Source of the DNA: Dipteris shenzhenensis
Lineage: Eukaryota; Polypodiophyta; Polypodiopsida; Gleicheniales
Reading direction: 5' to 3' (one strand)
NCBI GenBank assembly: GCA_047967505.1
Contig: CM106540.1
DNA: 64,000 nucleotides
Below the pieces are notes generated by a model. It was not told the DNA's origin. It did no database searches and saw nothing but the letters and a program-made list of their open reading frames with translations. A program made the position numbers and the translations under genes. How positions within the stretch are numbered: the stretch's first letter is position 1; each line of letters begins with the position of its first letter. Positions 11,521 through 20,715 of the stretch are shown one piece after another.

Positions 11521-12342
11521 GATCCACAGTAAGCCTTTAGTCCCACATTAGATAGTCTTGGTTGAGTTGGAGCATCATGACTACAAATTGATGCAAGGTT
11601 ATCACATACTTTTACTGTAAGAAAATAGTACACAGCGGAAGATAACGCAAGTACACGATGGAAAGCTGGAGAGAATACAAAAAATTCTGATATACCAAAC
11701 TGCTGATACAACTGATGGTTGGCTGTCCACCCGTGCGCTCTACAGGTAGAGCTTCGATGGTGATCTAGACAGATGCTGGACGGAGGACTATGAGCGTGAA
11801 GAACTGGTGATCTGATGATAGGGGGTGGCCACTTATATAGTGTAAGTGGTTGACGGTCGGCCCTATAATAGGCAGTTGGCCTAATAGACAGTCGGCCTGG
11901 AAGACCAGCCGACCCTTCAGAAAACATGCCGGCGGGCAGAAAACATGCCGGCTTTGCCCCCAGACCCCCACCGGGGGCTTGCGCCCCCCGGACCCCCTGC
12001 TATCGGGGGGGCTATCGGCCCCCCGAACCCCCCCTTTGTGCATACGGGTATCTACTCTTGGCTCCTAAGCCGTCTCATAACCATCTGGTCTACTCTAAGA
12101 CCCCTTCCAGTGTCTAAACTGGGGATCCCTCCCAATATCTGATACCCATCATGGCTTCTCCTCATATGGGGGCCTTACAACATTGGGTACACAGAATATT
12201 GGTGGGTTACATGAGAGATGGACATTTGAGCTAACTCTAACATTTACCACATTAGGCATTATGAATCTCACACTACAGGCCGACTTAGGCCACCATTGCT
12301 AGCACTATCTTCATCCATGGCTTAAGTAGGGTGATTAGAGGT
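10661..12342 (+). repeat. 1,682-bp direct repeat, copy 1
   Basis: This segment recurs at 16,592-18,273 at a constant offset of 5,931 bp. By eye I count about 12 substitutions and no net length change, roughly 99.3% identity. It holds LINE RT sequence plus an LTR-like insertion. Homology stops abruptly at both ends, and the left end falls inside a LINE frame, so it is not the terminus of a known element. The two copies bracket the transposase-like element. Confidence 0.93.
11521..12182 (-). mobile_element. LTR-like insertion with GC-rich hairpin core (copy 1)
   Basis: The LINE reading is broken here by about 660 bp. Read on the minus strand it begins TGTTGTAAGGCCCCC, contains a TATA-like CACTATATAAG near 11,840 and ends near a TAGTCCCACATTAG-type phrase (plus strand). 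This resembles a solo LTR, but no clean target-site duplication was found and the exact ends are uncertain. At 11,956-12,034 it has an extreme GC block of inverted CCCCC/GGGGG runs. An identical structure sits in the second copy at 17,452-18,113. Confidence 0.5.
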
Positions 12343-12441
12343 AACACCATATTAGAGAATTTGGGAAAATCCTGATAATTTGGGAACTTTTGAGGGGTTG
12401 TAATTATGTAACATTCAATGTTTTTCATTGATTTTTCCCAT

Positions 12442-12465
12442 AGATTTGGTAGTCCATCCAAATCT
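12442..12465. repeat. Single palindromic module AGATTTGG-N8-CCAAATCT
   Basis: The 8-bp arms are perfect and the spacer is 8 nt. Arms, spacer length and order are identical to the core of the 57-bp repeats at the other end of the element. It is a candidate binding site for the element's own protein. Confidence 0.8.
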
Positions 12466-12888
12466 TGCAAATGTGCATGGTTTGCATCAACATAAATAAA
12501 ATGTCAAATGTTGAGGTTTCGACCAATGCATGGTATTTTTTGAGGGGTTACAATTACAATGCATTGAGTGCACTCCATTGACTTTCTCCCTGGATTTGGC
12601 CGTGGATATGAAACTCACAATTGTTTGAGTTTAACGAAGCATTTTTTGCCTCTTCTCGAAAAAAGGTGGTGTTCAAAAACACCATTTTAGTTTAGTTGGA
12701 GAAAAAGTAAGAATGCAACACTAGTCCTTGATATTTTGTCGAGTGTGCAGAACTTGCAACCACAAAGCAATGGTCTGCAAAAAAAAAGATAAAGAAAAAA
12801 GATCAATGTCATACCTTCCAAATATTTGTCAGTATTCAATTAAATTATTGTTGTGCAAGGAAAAAAAAGTCATGCTTTTCAAGTACCT

Positions 12889-13170
12889 TCACTCCATTGT
12901 GGAGTCAGCATCAGAGTCGGAATCTGTTCTATGAGAAAAATTGGATAAAGCTCGCTTGCGTGCAATGGTTGGTATCTTCACCTTGATGGGGAGGTTGCTG
13001 CTCTTTGATGAAACCTTCTTTGAGAGGTTACATTTTGGAACCCATGACCATACAATAGCATCAACAGATTCCCAACGTGGAGGATCACCTTTATTGCACA
13101 TCCAAACCTTGTTCCAACAATCTGCATATACCTCCTCAATTTGTGCATTGTGTCTTTTGCATATAGGTGC
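12889..13170 (-). pseudogene. C-terminal continuation of the transposase-like gene beyond one stop codon
   Basis: The minus-strand frame of the 983-codon gene stays open after the TGA at 13,171-13,173 and runs in the same frame to 12,889. It encodes YADCWNKVWMCNKGDPPRW, a basic region (about 12,950-13,030) and an acidic tail DSDSDADSTME. The second copy at 54.7 kb encodes a matching YIDCWNMYWVENKLDPG. The segment is therefore part of the ancestral protein, and the TGA most simply reflects a TGG-to-TGA change. Confidence 0.65.
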
Positions 13171-16122
13171 TCAATATTGTATGAAAACCTTCTTGAAGTT
13201 TTTAGATTTATTATCCTTCTGTATATCAGTTTGAGCAATGCCTAGCCAAATCGGGTAAATTTTTTCTGCTGGTCGGACCAAAAGAAAGTGTCCTTTTTGT
13301 ACATCAACCATTGGATCAAATGATTGTTTTGGCTTTTTCCTTTGAGGTCCACAGTAATGATCATTCAACTCTTCAATTCCTTGAAACTCATCGTTTTCAT
13401 TATCAACTACTTGCACACAATCAATATGTTGCGTCTTTGGCCAAAATCTCTCGTACATGCCCTCTACACTATTGTTTGGTTTATCAAGCTCATCAATCAT
13501 GCTCTTCCAGTACTTCACTACTGGCTTGTAAAACTTTGTGAAAGATGCTTCTGGACCTTGCAAGTGTGCCCATTTTTCCCAAAAGCGTACATACTCCTTG
13601 ATACCAACTATCACATCTAAGTGATCCTTCACATACTTGAACATGGTTACATAAGGTGGCTCTCCACTTGGTAGCATTGGATGACCATCCGGACGTCTCT
13701 TCCACAACTCAATGCCACCTTCACTTGGTTGCCAATCTAATGATCGTGGATGCACTTTATATTGCATGATAGGAACTTCATTTCGCATAAAGAACCGAAA
13801 TTGGAGAGGCTTTGAGTGTCCCACTAAAGAATCTTTCCCATCGCACAGGCATCCATTTACATAGCTCTTGAAATCAGGGACTTCCGTTACCAAAAATGGC
13901 GTTGGAGAAGACTCCTCACATTGTCTAAAAGTATCCATGAGATGTGCAAATGTCAATGTTTGGCTAGTTCTTAACCTCTCTGAAAACCTGCTAAACATTG
14001 CATCAATATCCTCATGTGTATGCCCAACCATCAAGAATCCCAATTGAATTGACTTGAAAATCCCTCGAGCAACAAGTAATGATAGGTATGCAAACAAGTA
14101 CCTATTCTTGTTTTCAGAACCACAATTATCCAACTGCAATAATAGGTGTTCAGGTAGTTTCTTATAAGGGTTTTCTTGATGGGAACTTCCAACTCCAAGG
14201 TCTTTGAATGTTCCACCCACTGCTCCAAGATGAAGTTGTTGCTTGCCATTAGAAACATAGTGAGAATCCAATGCTTCTCTTGAGGTTAGTGCGTTTAGCA
14301 GAGCATTGTCAGACCTTGGCATCCCATCATGTACCAAATCTCCAAGTGCATGGTTATCAAATCTTTCAAGATTTCTCAAACACAAAGCCAATGAACCAAT
14401 TGTGAAGTTAGGATCCGACGGCCACAAGGATAAAGAAAAGTGACCATAACGTCCTTGACCATGTCCATGTGTTATCATGCCAGTCAAAGCCACTGGGAGC
14501 TGAAACGATTTGTCTATGTCCTTTGAACGATTGCGTAATCTAGGGATGGCTGTCTTCTTTTGGTCCATCTTATCATGGATAATGCACAAGTATGTCTGAG
14601 GATACATTTCAGAAAATCTGTGCCAAGTGTAGTACACATTTCTACAACTTTTTTGCTGTAACATGTGCTTTCTTCTATCTTCCATCAACTTATTACGTTC
14701 ATTTTGGCATTTTGTCGCTGCAAGCTGAGCCTTGATTGCACTACATAAACCACACTTAGAGAATTCACTTGTTTTTGACAAAGTTACATGCTTGAATTCA
14801 GAGTTCCATATACGGTTGAATGTGGAAGTTGACATCTCCTTACAACCCAAACTATGCTTTAATTGCATGTTAACTTCATAGAGAATATCAACCTGCTTGT
14901 ATACATCCGGTATCACCAACTGTGTTTCCCTTGATCCATCCTGAAGTGTTCTACTTTTGTGTGGCATACGCTCAGAATTGTTATCCACAAAATCTTGGAT
15001 TATGGCTCTACCCAGTTCTGTGTGGTCCCAACCTCTCCGCACGATTCCTTTATTACCATGTATGCACCTTCGTATACCAATTTCAAATTGCTCCCTGTAT
15101 CGATAAAATGTTGTTTTTGGAATACCATGCATTTCATACCATGCTCTACAACAAACTTGAATACCATTTAATGAAAAGACATATTTGAACTGCCCATTGT
15201 CATCTTTTCGACAAGCAACCCCAAGAGTGTCATATACATAATTGGTGCGAGCCTCCAAACTTTGGCCCCAATACTCTATGCGTAATTTGGAGATCATTTG
15301 ACGATCGGCAAATTGACAACAATTTTGTTTACAACAATCAATCATAGATACTTTTATGACTGCATCCCTTGTGAGTCTAGATGATGCTAATGGCATGCCA
15401 TGTTTTTTAGCTTTTCTCTTTATCATGCAGTAACACCTCTTTTTTGTGGATTTTTCCATTGGGTCCTCATCTTCCATGTGCTTTTTCCCAGAACCACTTG
15501 AAGAATTCATGGTGTCATCGATTCTTAATGAAGTTCCATCTAAAAAGGTTATTTGTGCAATGGGCCATTTTATTAAGTGGATGGTATCAATGCTTGATAC
15601 ATCACTGTGATACTTTTCAATTCCCACACCTAGATTACCTTCACCAAGCATCTCAAAATTTATAGGTTCAAATGGGTAGACATACAAAACAACACCCTCT
15701 GCAATGCTCTTGGTTTTCTGCTCATCCCATATTAAGACTTTCTTGTCCTTCCATGATTCTCGAATGGAAAACTCATCATATTCACATAGAGGTTCAACGT
15801 CAATGGTATCTAATGTTATATCATTCATTGGTACAATAGCTCCATTGACATTGTCCACACAACTCATTGATCGTGCTTTCCAACGAACAACACTACCCAA
15901 AGCCTCATAGACTAAGAATGTATCCATTGTAGGAAATGGAAGAAGTGCACTTTCATCCATACAAATATCGATCGCCACCGATACATTGTTTTCTCCCAAG
16001 GGCACACCTTGGCACATGTCATCATGTGATGTAGAGAATATTGTCCCAATGGCAACAATCTTTCCACTGACAAGCAAGTTGACTTTAACCCCCACTTTCA
16101 ATGTGGCACCTGCATAGTACAT
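13171..16122 (-). CDS. Transposase-like protein with DUF7869-type core (983 codons)
   Basis: This is the longest frame in the window. Residues 18-85 and 137-190 look like two copies of a beta-type module (SGKIVAIGTIF..GVPLGENNVSVAI / TKSIAEGVVLY..MLGEGNLGVGI), similar to what I recall as DUF8039 of plant transposon proteins. A Cys cluster follows (C263, C264, C268, C269), then CxxC at 457-460. The core has IIHDKMD (D517), LQLDNCGSENKN (D665) and VGHTHEDIDAMFS (H701, D705, D707). From memory this is the DUF7869 domain. Order and spacing (39 residues between D665 and D705) would fit an RNase H-fold DDE/D nuclease, which is my inference. Residues 937-983 (DVQKGHFLLVRP..YPIWLG) look SH3-like. The ATG at 16,122 lies just before a TGCAG/G site, so an upstream exon is possible. 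The frame ends at a TGA that is probably premature. Confidence 0.75.
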   Translation of the reverse strand: MYYAGATLKVGVKVNLLVSGKIVAIGTIFSTSHDDMCQGVPLGENNVSVAIDICMDESALLPFPTMDTFLVYEALGSVVRWKARSMSCVDNVNGAIVPMNDITLDTIDVEPLCEYDEFSIRESWKDKKVLIWDEQKTKSIAEGVVLYVYPFEPINFEMLGEGNLGVGIEKYHSDVSSIDTIHLIKWPIAQITFLDGTSLRIDDTMNSSSGSGKKHMEDEDPMEKSTKKRCYCMIKRKAKKHGMPLASSRLTRDAVIKVSMIDCCKQNCCQFADRQMISKLRIEYWGQSLEARTNYVYDTLGVACRKDDNGQFKYVFSLNGIQVCCRAWYEMHGIPKTTFYRYREQFEIGIRRCIHGNKGIVRRGWDHTELGRAIIQDFVDNNSERMPHKSRTLQDGSRETQLVIPDVYKQVDILYEVNMQLKHSLGCKEMSTSTFNRIWNSEFKHVTLSKTSEFSKCGLCSAIKAQLAATKCQNERNKLMEDRRKHMLQQKSCRNVYYTWHRFSEMYPQTYLCIIHDKMDQKKTAIPRLRNRSKDIDKSFQLPVALTGMITHGHGQGRYGHFSLSLWPSDPNFTIGSLALCLRNLERFDNHALGDLVHDGMPRSDNALLNALTSREALDSHYVSNGKQQLHLGAVGGTFKDLGVGSSHQENPYKKLPEHLLLQLDNCGSENKNRYLFAYLSLLVARGIFKSIQLGFLMVGHTHEDIDAMFSRFSERLRTSQTLTFAHLMDTFRQCEESSPTPFLVTEVPDFKSYVNGCLCDGKDSLVGHSKPLQFRFFMRNEVPIMQYKVHPRSLDWQPSEGGIELWKRRPDGHPMLPSGEPPYVTMFKYVKDHLDVIVGIKEYVRFWEKWAHLQGPEASFTKFYKPVVKYWKSMIDELDKPNNSVEGMYERFWPKTQHIDCVQVVDNENDEFQGIEELNDHYCGPQRKKPKQSFDPMVDVQKGHFLLVRPAEKIYPIWLGIAQTDIQKDNKSKNFKKVFIQY

Positions 16123-16182
16123 AGCATTTGTTATAGTTCAATATTGATATCTGATGGTGTGACTTAGGATGAAAATGCTTTA

Positions 16183-16591
16183 CAAGATTTCATTGCAAGA
16201 CCAAATCTTCCTAAAGCTTGGTGCTTTGAATTTTAGGCAGCAAAATTTGGCTACATGGCCAAATCTTCACAGACCATGGTGCTTTGAAAGGGAGATAGCA
16301 AGATTTGTCCACACAACCAAATAACCCGAGATGCTGGGGCTTTCAAGAAGCCATCAAGATTTATGCACACATCCAAATCTACTTAGACCTTGGTGCTTTG
16401 AAAGAAGCCCACAAGATTTGGCCACATGGTCAAATCTCCCTAGACCCTGGTGCTTTGAAAGGAGCCAACAAGATTTGGCCACATGGCCAAATCTCCTAAG
16501 ACACTAGTGCTTTGAAAGAAGCAATAAGATTTGGCCACATGGCCAAATCTGCTCAAACCTTGGTGCTTTCAAAGAAGCTAGCAAGATTTGA
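16183..16591 (+). repeat. 57-bp tandem array of palindromic units (about 7 units)
   Basis: Units start at 16,183, 16,241, 16,299, 16,355, 16,412, 16,469 and 16,525, with a partial one at 16,582 (spacing 56-58 bp). The consensus is AAGATTTGGCCACATGGCC then AAATCT, followed by a spacer containing TGGTGCTTTGAAAG. The last two full units have perfect 10-bp arms around a CA centre; earlier units are more degenerate. Identity increases toward the outer end, as expected of an array growing there. It lies upstream of the transposase-like gene. Confidence 0.9.
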
Positions 16592-18273
16592 ATGCAAAAC
16601 CAAGGAATAGGCAAGTTTTTGGGTCGATCACGAGATTCTAGATCACATACTTGCACTCAATGGTATCATTGAGGAGGCCATAGCAAAAAGAAAGAGGGTG
16701 TATTGTTGGTTTGTGGAGGGTTTGTGTAGAATTTCATCCTTTGAATGCATGAGCTAAGAGGGATCATTTTCCTTTACCATTCCAAGATGAAATACTATCA
16801 CAAAGCTTTTTGACATAGTGTTGAGAGCTAGCCTAATTAGATGTTTATAAGAGGGGGGGTCATCTGGGCAATCATGGCACCTTATGAGAGTCTCAAGCAG
16901 GGTTCAGATAGGTGCATGATGGACAAAGGGGATTATGAGCACTATTGGGGTTAAACAAGGCTGTCTATTAGCACTAACCTTGTTTGGTCTCAATATGAAC
17001 GAGCTTAAGACTGTCATTGGGACATCCTTGATCTAGATCCTCCTATACACAGATAATGTGGTCTTAGTCTCATTGTCAACAGAGGGTCTCGAGCGACACA
17101 TGGATGCAATTCATATTTTCTGCGAGATATATAACTTGAAGGTTAATCTTGGTAAAACCAAGGACATGATCTTCAATACATCTTAGGCAGCCATGCACAG
17201 AGACGTTGGATGGATTACTGATGGGGTTTGTTACATCCTATACATGGGGATTCTTTTTTATGGCTCAATTTTCACAATGTGATCAGCAATGCAGACCCAA
17301 CTGAGTAGGGTATACGTTGCGCTTGCTCGACTTGAATGGGAGCGCTTTCGCTGCCTAGTAGGTATGCATTATAGCCCTTGTTGGAGCACAGACCTATTAG
17401 AGATAGATGAGCTCGAGTGGAGAGGCTTCAGGTTCTCTTACTTTAATGGATGATCCACAGTAAGCCTTTAGTCCCACATTAGATAGTCTTGGTTGAGTTG
17501 GAGCATCATGACTACAAATTGATGCAAGGTTATCACATACTTTTACTGTAAGAAAATAGTACACAGCGGAAGATAACGCAAGTACACGATGGAAAGCTGG
17601 AGAGAATACAAAAAATTCTGATATACCAAACTGCTGATACAACTGATGGTTGGCTGTCCACCCGTGCGCTCTACAGATAGAGCTTCGATGGTGATCTAGA
17701 CAGATGCTGGACGGAGGACTATGAGCGTGAAGAACTGGTGATCTAATGATAGGGGGTGGCCACTTATATAGTGTAAGTGGTTGACGGTCGGCCCTGTAAT
17801 AGGCAGTTGGCCTAATAGACAGTCGGCCTGGAAGACCAGCCGACCCTTCAGAAAACATGCCGGCGGGCAGAAAACATGCCGGCTTTGCCCCCAGACCCCC
17901 ACCGGGGGCCTGCGCCCCCCGGACCCCCTGCTATCGGGGGGGCTATCGCCCCCCCGAACCCCCCCTTTGTGCAGACGGGTATCTACTCTTGGCTCCTAAG
18001 CCGTCTCATAACCATCTGGTCTACTCTAAGACCCCTTCCAGTGTCTAAACTGGGGATCCCTCCCAATATCTGATACGCATCATGGCTTCTCCTCATATGG
18101 GGGCCTTACAACATTGGGTACACAGAATATTGGTGGGTTACATGAGAGGTGGACATTTGAGCTAACTCTAACATTTACCACATTAGGCATTATGAATCTC
18201 ACACTACAGGCCGACTTAGGCCACCATTGCTAGCACTATCTTCATCCATGGCTTAAGTAGGGTGATTAGAGGT
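16592..18273 (+). repeat. 1,682-bp direct repeat, copy 2 (LINE RT fragment plus LTR-like insertion)
   Basis: Near-identical to 10,661-12,342. It contains the same decayed LINE RT (YTDN box near 17,050), the same LTR-like insertion (17,452-18,113) and the same GC-rich block (17,887-17,965). At its right end the sequence continues into the LINE 3' part at 18,274, whereas copy 1 runs into the element. Original LINE continuity is therefore upstream of copy 1 and downstream of copy 2. Confidence 0.93.
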
Positions 18274-19140
18274 GATGATATATAAATACACACATATGGT
18301 TTGAGAGGTTGGGCTCTCAAAATACATATAGCCCCCCTTTCAGTATACAATTGAGGCCCTTGTTGTTCAGTTGACATATCATGAGGTGAACTAGGTTATC
18401 ACAGAGGACCTTTTATAACTACACACATCTAGGACTTAGTTACCACCCAATGAGCTTCTTATAAAGCTTAGCTTCTACAGGGACCACCATTTCTTGTGTA
18501 TTTCAGAGGACGGCTTGATTGATGCACCAAGATATACATGGAGCCATCTCCCCCACACCTTGAGAATATCGATCTGGTAGTTCCATATCTCATCACACCA
18601 ACTTTGCCTTGAGAGAAGACCAAAGAGGTTGCATCTGTACTCACAACGATTGGCAAGAGATTGAGTCAAAGGGGCACTTTGCTTTCAAATGGCCTGTATA
18701 CTAGAGATTTGAGGTTGCTATCACTATCTCTTTAAGGATGGGTTCCAACCCCTATCCATTTTCTTGTCCTACCCACATCAAAAATCTTTGGCAACTTTCA
18801 TTCATGAGGCCTTCTAGTACAAGGAGCATTTACATATTGGACACAAAGGCAAAATCAGGATGTATAGCTAGAGTCCACCACTCAAAGCACAATCACTGAG
18901 TTTTTCTAATCAAACAAGACTGACCAATAGGTCCCAGTGAGACAACAAATCTGAGGACTAGAGTGAAACATGGCAGACTCACCAACGGGTTGAGGCATAA
19001 ATCAATCTTGGTGACCTTCCCTCCATGCTCACCAGATTGGAGGCACGACCGGTGTGGGTGACACTAGCACTTGTCTCGACGCAAGGTCATAGCTAGGATA
19101 CCACAGTGGACCGCACATGCCGACCATCTCACAGGTTTTA
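18274..19140 (+). mobile_element. Decayed LINE ORF2 C-terminal end
   Basis: Plus-strand frames with many breaks give CICTHNDWQEIESKGHFAFKW, the same Cys/His pattern as C.RHEVESEEHFVFHC at 3.9 kb. They are followed by a segment like LRMGSNPYPFS... and AF IHEA-type residues, and near 19,020-19,060 RLEARPVWVTLALV, matching the 4.4-kb LINE end. This is the downstream half of the LINE that was split by the transposon-like element. Confidence 0.65.
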
Positions 19141-19159
19141 TGATGTTGCAACCAAACTT

Positions 19160-19207
19160 TCTTTCTTTTTTCTCTCTCTCATCTAGTTCTTTGTTTCAAA
19201 CATTTTT

Positions 19208-19288
<81 letters not shown>

Positions 19289-19290
19289 GA
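19160..19290 (+). repeat. Compound microsatellite (CT)n-(CA)n
   Basis: About 15 CT units (19,208-19,238) are followed by about 21 CA units (19,243-19,285). They inflate a spurious 126-codon frame at 19,071-19,451. Confidence 0.9.
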
Positions 19291-20715
19291 TGCTTTCCAT
19301 GCTTCTCTCTATAAACACCAACAGAAATCACGAAGAGAAGGAAAAGAGGCTCGAAGGCAAAGTGATGAAGGCCATGAGCCCCTTGTGTAGTGACCTTCTA
19401 GTACAAGAGATACACCTACAGAGAGATGAGTTAGATTGTGACTCAAATTAAAAGCCTAAAAAGCCTTCCTTATAGAATGACAGGTGAGAGAAACATGAGA
19501 GAAAGGGTTATGGGAGGTCTGGTGGTAACCAATATTCCTCAAAGTCTCCCATATAGCCTTTTATCCTAATAGAAGGGAAAAGGAGTTGCCATACACCAAG
19601 GAGTTCCCCATGCTTGTGACCCAATATTCTTCAATTGAGGTGGATGCTTAATAAAATGACATAGACTCTTGATAATCATTGAAAGACCATCTAGCTCATT
19701 GCTACCCATTTGTAGAAACATTGATTAGAAGGATACACTTGTAGAAGAAGGAAATGGCACAAGTAAGGCTAAAGAAATTTGAGACACTCCACTTTGGTTT
19801 TGGACTCTCAAGATGCAGAGTAGTTTTGGATTTGTTAAGCTAAAATATCCTATTTATGCTACATAATGACTCCTAAAGATGTGTGTGTAAGGATGAAAGT
19901 CCATTCTTAAAATACTCATTTCACTAACATTGAAATGGTAATAAAATGTCAAGTTTGAAACTCAGTCTAAAGGATTTCTAAATCTTTCATATGGCACTCA
20001 CTCTTTAATGTAATGCTGACAAATATAAATAGGCTACTAACAAAATAAAAAGAAGAGAGTGCTTGCCCATTATGTAAGTGGATGTAGTATTTTATAAAAG
20101 GGCATCTCTAGAGGAATCTATTTGACCAAGGAGTCCAATAGTAAGATTGTGCATGTATTGCTTGCTTTTCTCATTTCAAGATATAATTGCTAGTTTCCCT
20201 AAGTTGCTACTTTAGGAAGGATTTTAAAATCTCTCTCTCTCTCTCTCATCATAATTTGCAATAACTTTAGCACCCCTCATAAAATGAGGGTTGAGTGGTA
20301 GCTCACTAGCCATTTTATTATGAGAGGGAGAGGAAGACTCCTTACGAGGAAAGCTTTAAAGGTCTATATTGAAATTTTGCAAGCTTTAAGGAAAAAATAT
20401 AACGTAAATGGACAACTTTTAAAAGCTTCCATTTTCAATTTAAAGGTCAATTTCCAAAATTTGCCATTTACCTTGACATTAAACCTCACTTTTTGGTGGT
20501 GAACACATAGGCCTTACACATTAGACATTAAACCCCAATTTTTGGTGATCACATAGTCCTTAAACATGAGAATAAGGGTGCAATATTGACAAAGCATTAA
20601 TAGTAAAACATTGAGAGCAGGAGGCTTACCTATGAACTTATGCTTATTTCTAGTGCTGAGGCGTAAAATACTTAAGATTTGCAGGTAATACAACAAAGAG
20701 AGAGACCCTTGCCTC
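19291..20715. other. No gene; 47-bp tandem duplication near 20,474-20,571
   Basis: No motif-bearing frame was seen. A unit beginning GACATTAAACC and containing TTTTTGGTG and CACATAG is present twice (20,474 and 20,523), just downstream of the cytochrome b561 gene. A (CT)9 tract sits at about 20,231-20,248. Confidence 0.45.

Larger units (their letters stand above)
12343..16591 (-). mobile_element. 4.25-kb transposon-like element with transposase-like gene and palindromic terminal modules
   Basis: This is the unique segment lying exactly between the two 1,682-bp direct repeats. It holds one long minus-strand gene (13,171-16,122, continuing to 12,889 after one stop). On the gene's 5' side is a 57-bp palindromic array (16,183-16,591), and on the 3' side are a single matching palindrome (12,442-12,465), a diverged tandem repeat of about 85 bp (from about 12,390 and 12,535) and an inverted GGTGTT...AACACC pair (12,668-12,683). 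No classical terminal inverted repeat was found at the two junctions. Transposition by the encoded protein is inferred, not shown. Confidence 0.7.

Noticed and set aside
11466-12142. Overlapping Pro/Gly/Arg-rich frames, repeated at 17,397-18,073
   Set aside because: They arise from the GC-rich block and the LTR-like insertion and are duplicated with it; no protein motif is present.
16183-16591. CRISPR-like look of regularly spaced palindromic repeats
   Set aside because: There are no unique spacers; the whole 57-bp unit is repeated, the context is a plant transposon and no cas-like gene is present.
10661-18273. Reading the 1,682-bp direct repeats as LTRs of a retroelement
   Set aside because: The left edge lies inside a LINE frame that continues upstream, the repeats hold a LINE plus another LTR-like insertion, no PBS or polypurine tract lies at the inner edges, and the interior gene is not gag-pol.
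19071-19451. 126-codon frame
   Set aside because: Held open by the (CT)n-(CA)n microsatellite, giving SLSLSL and HTHTHT strings.
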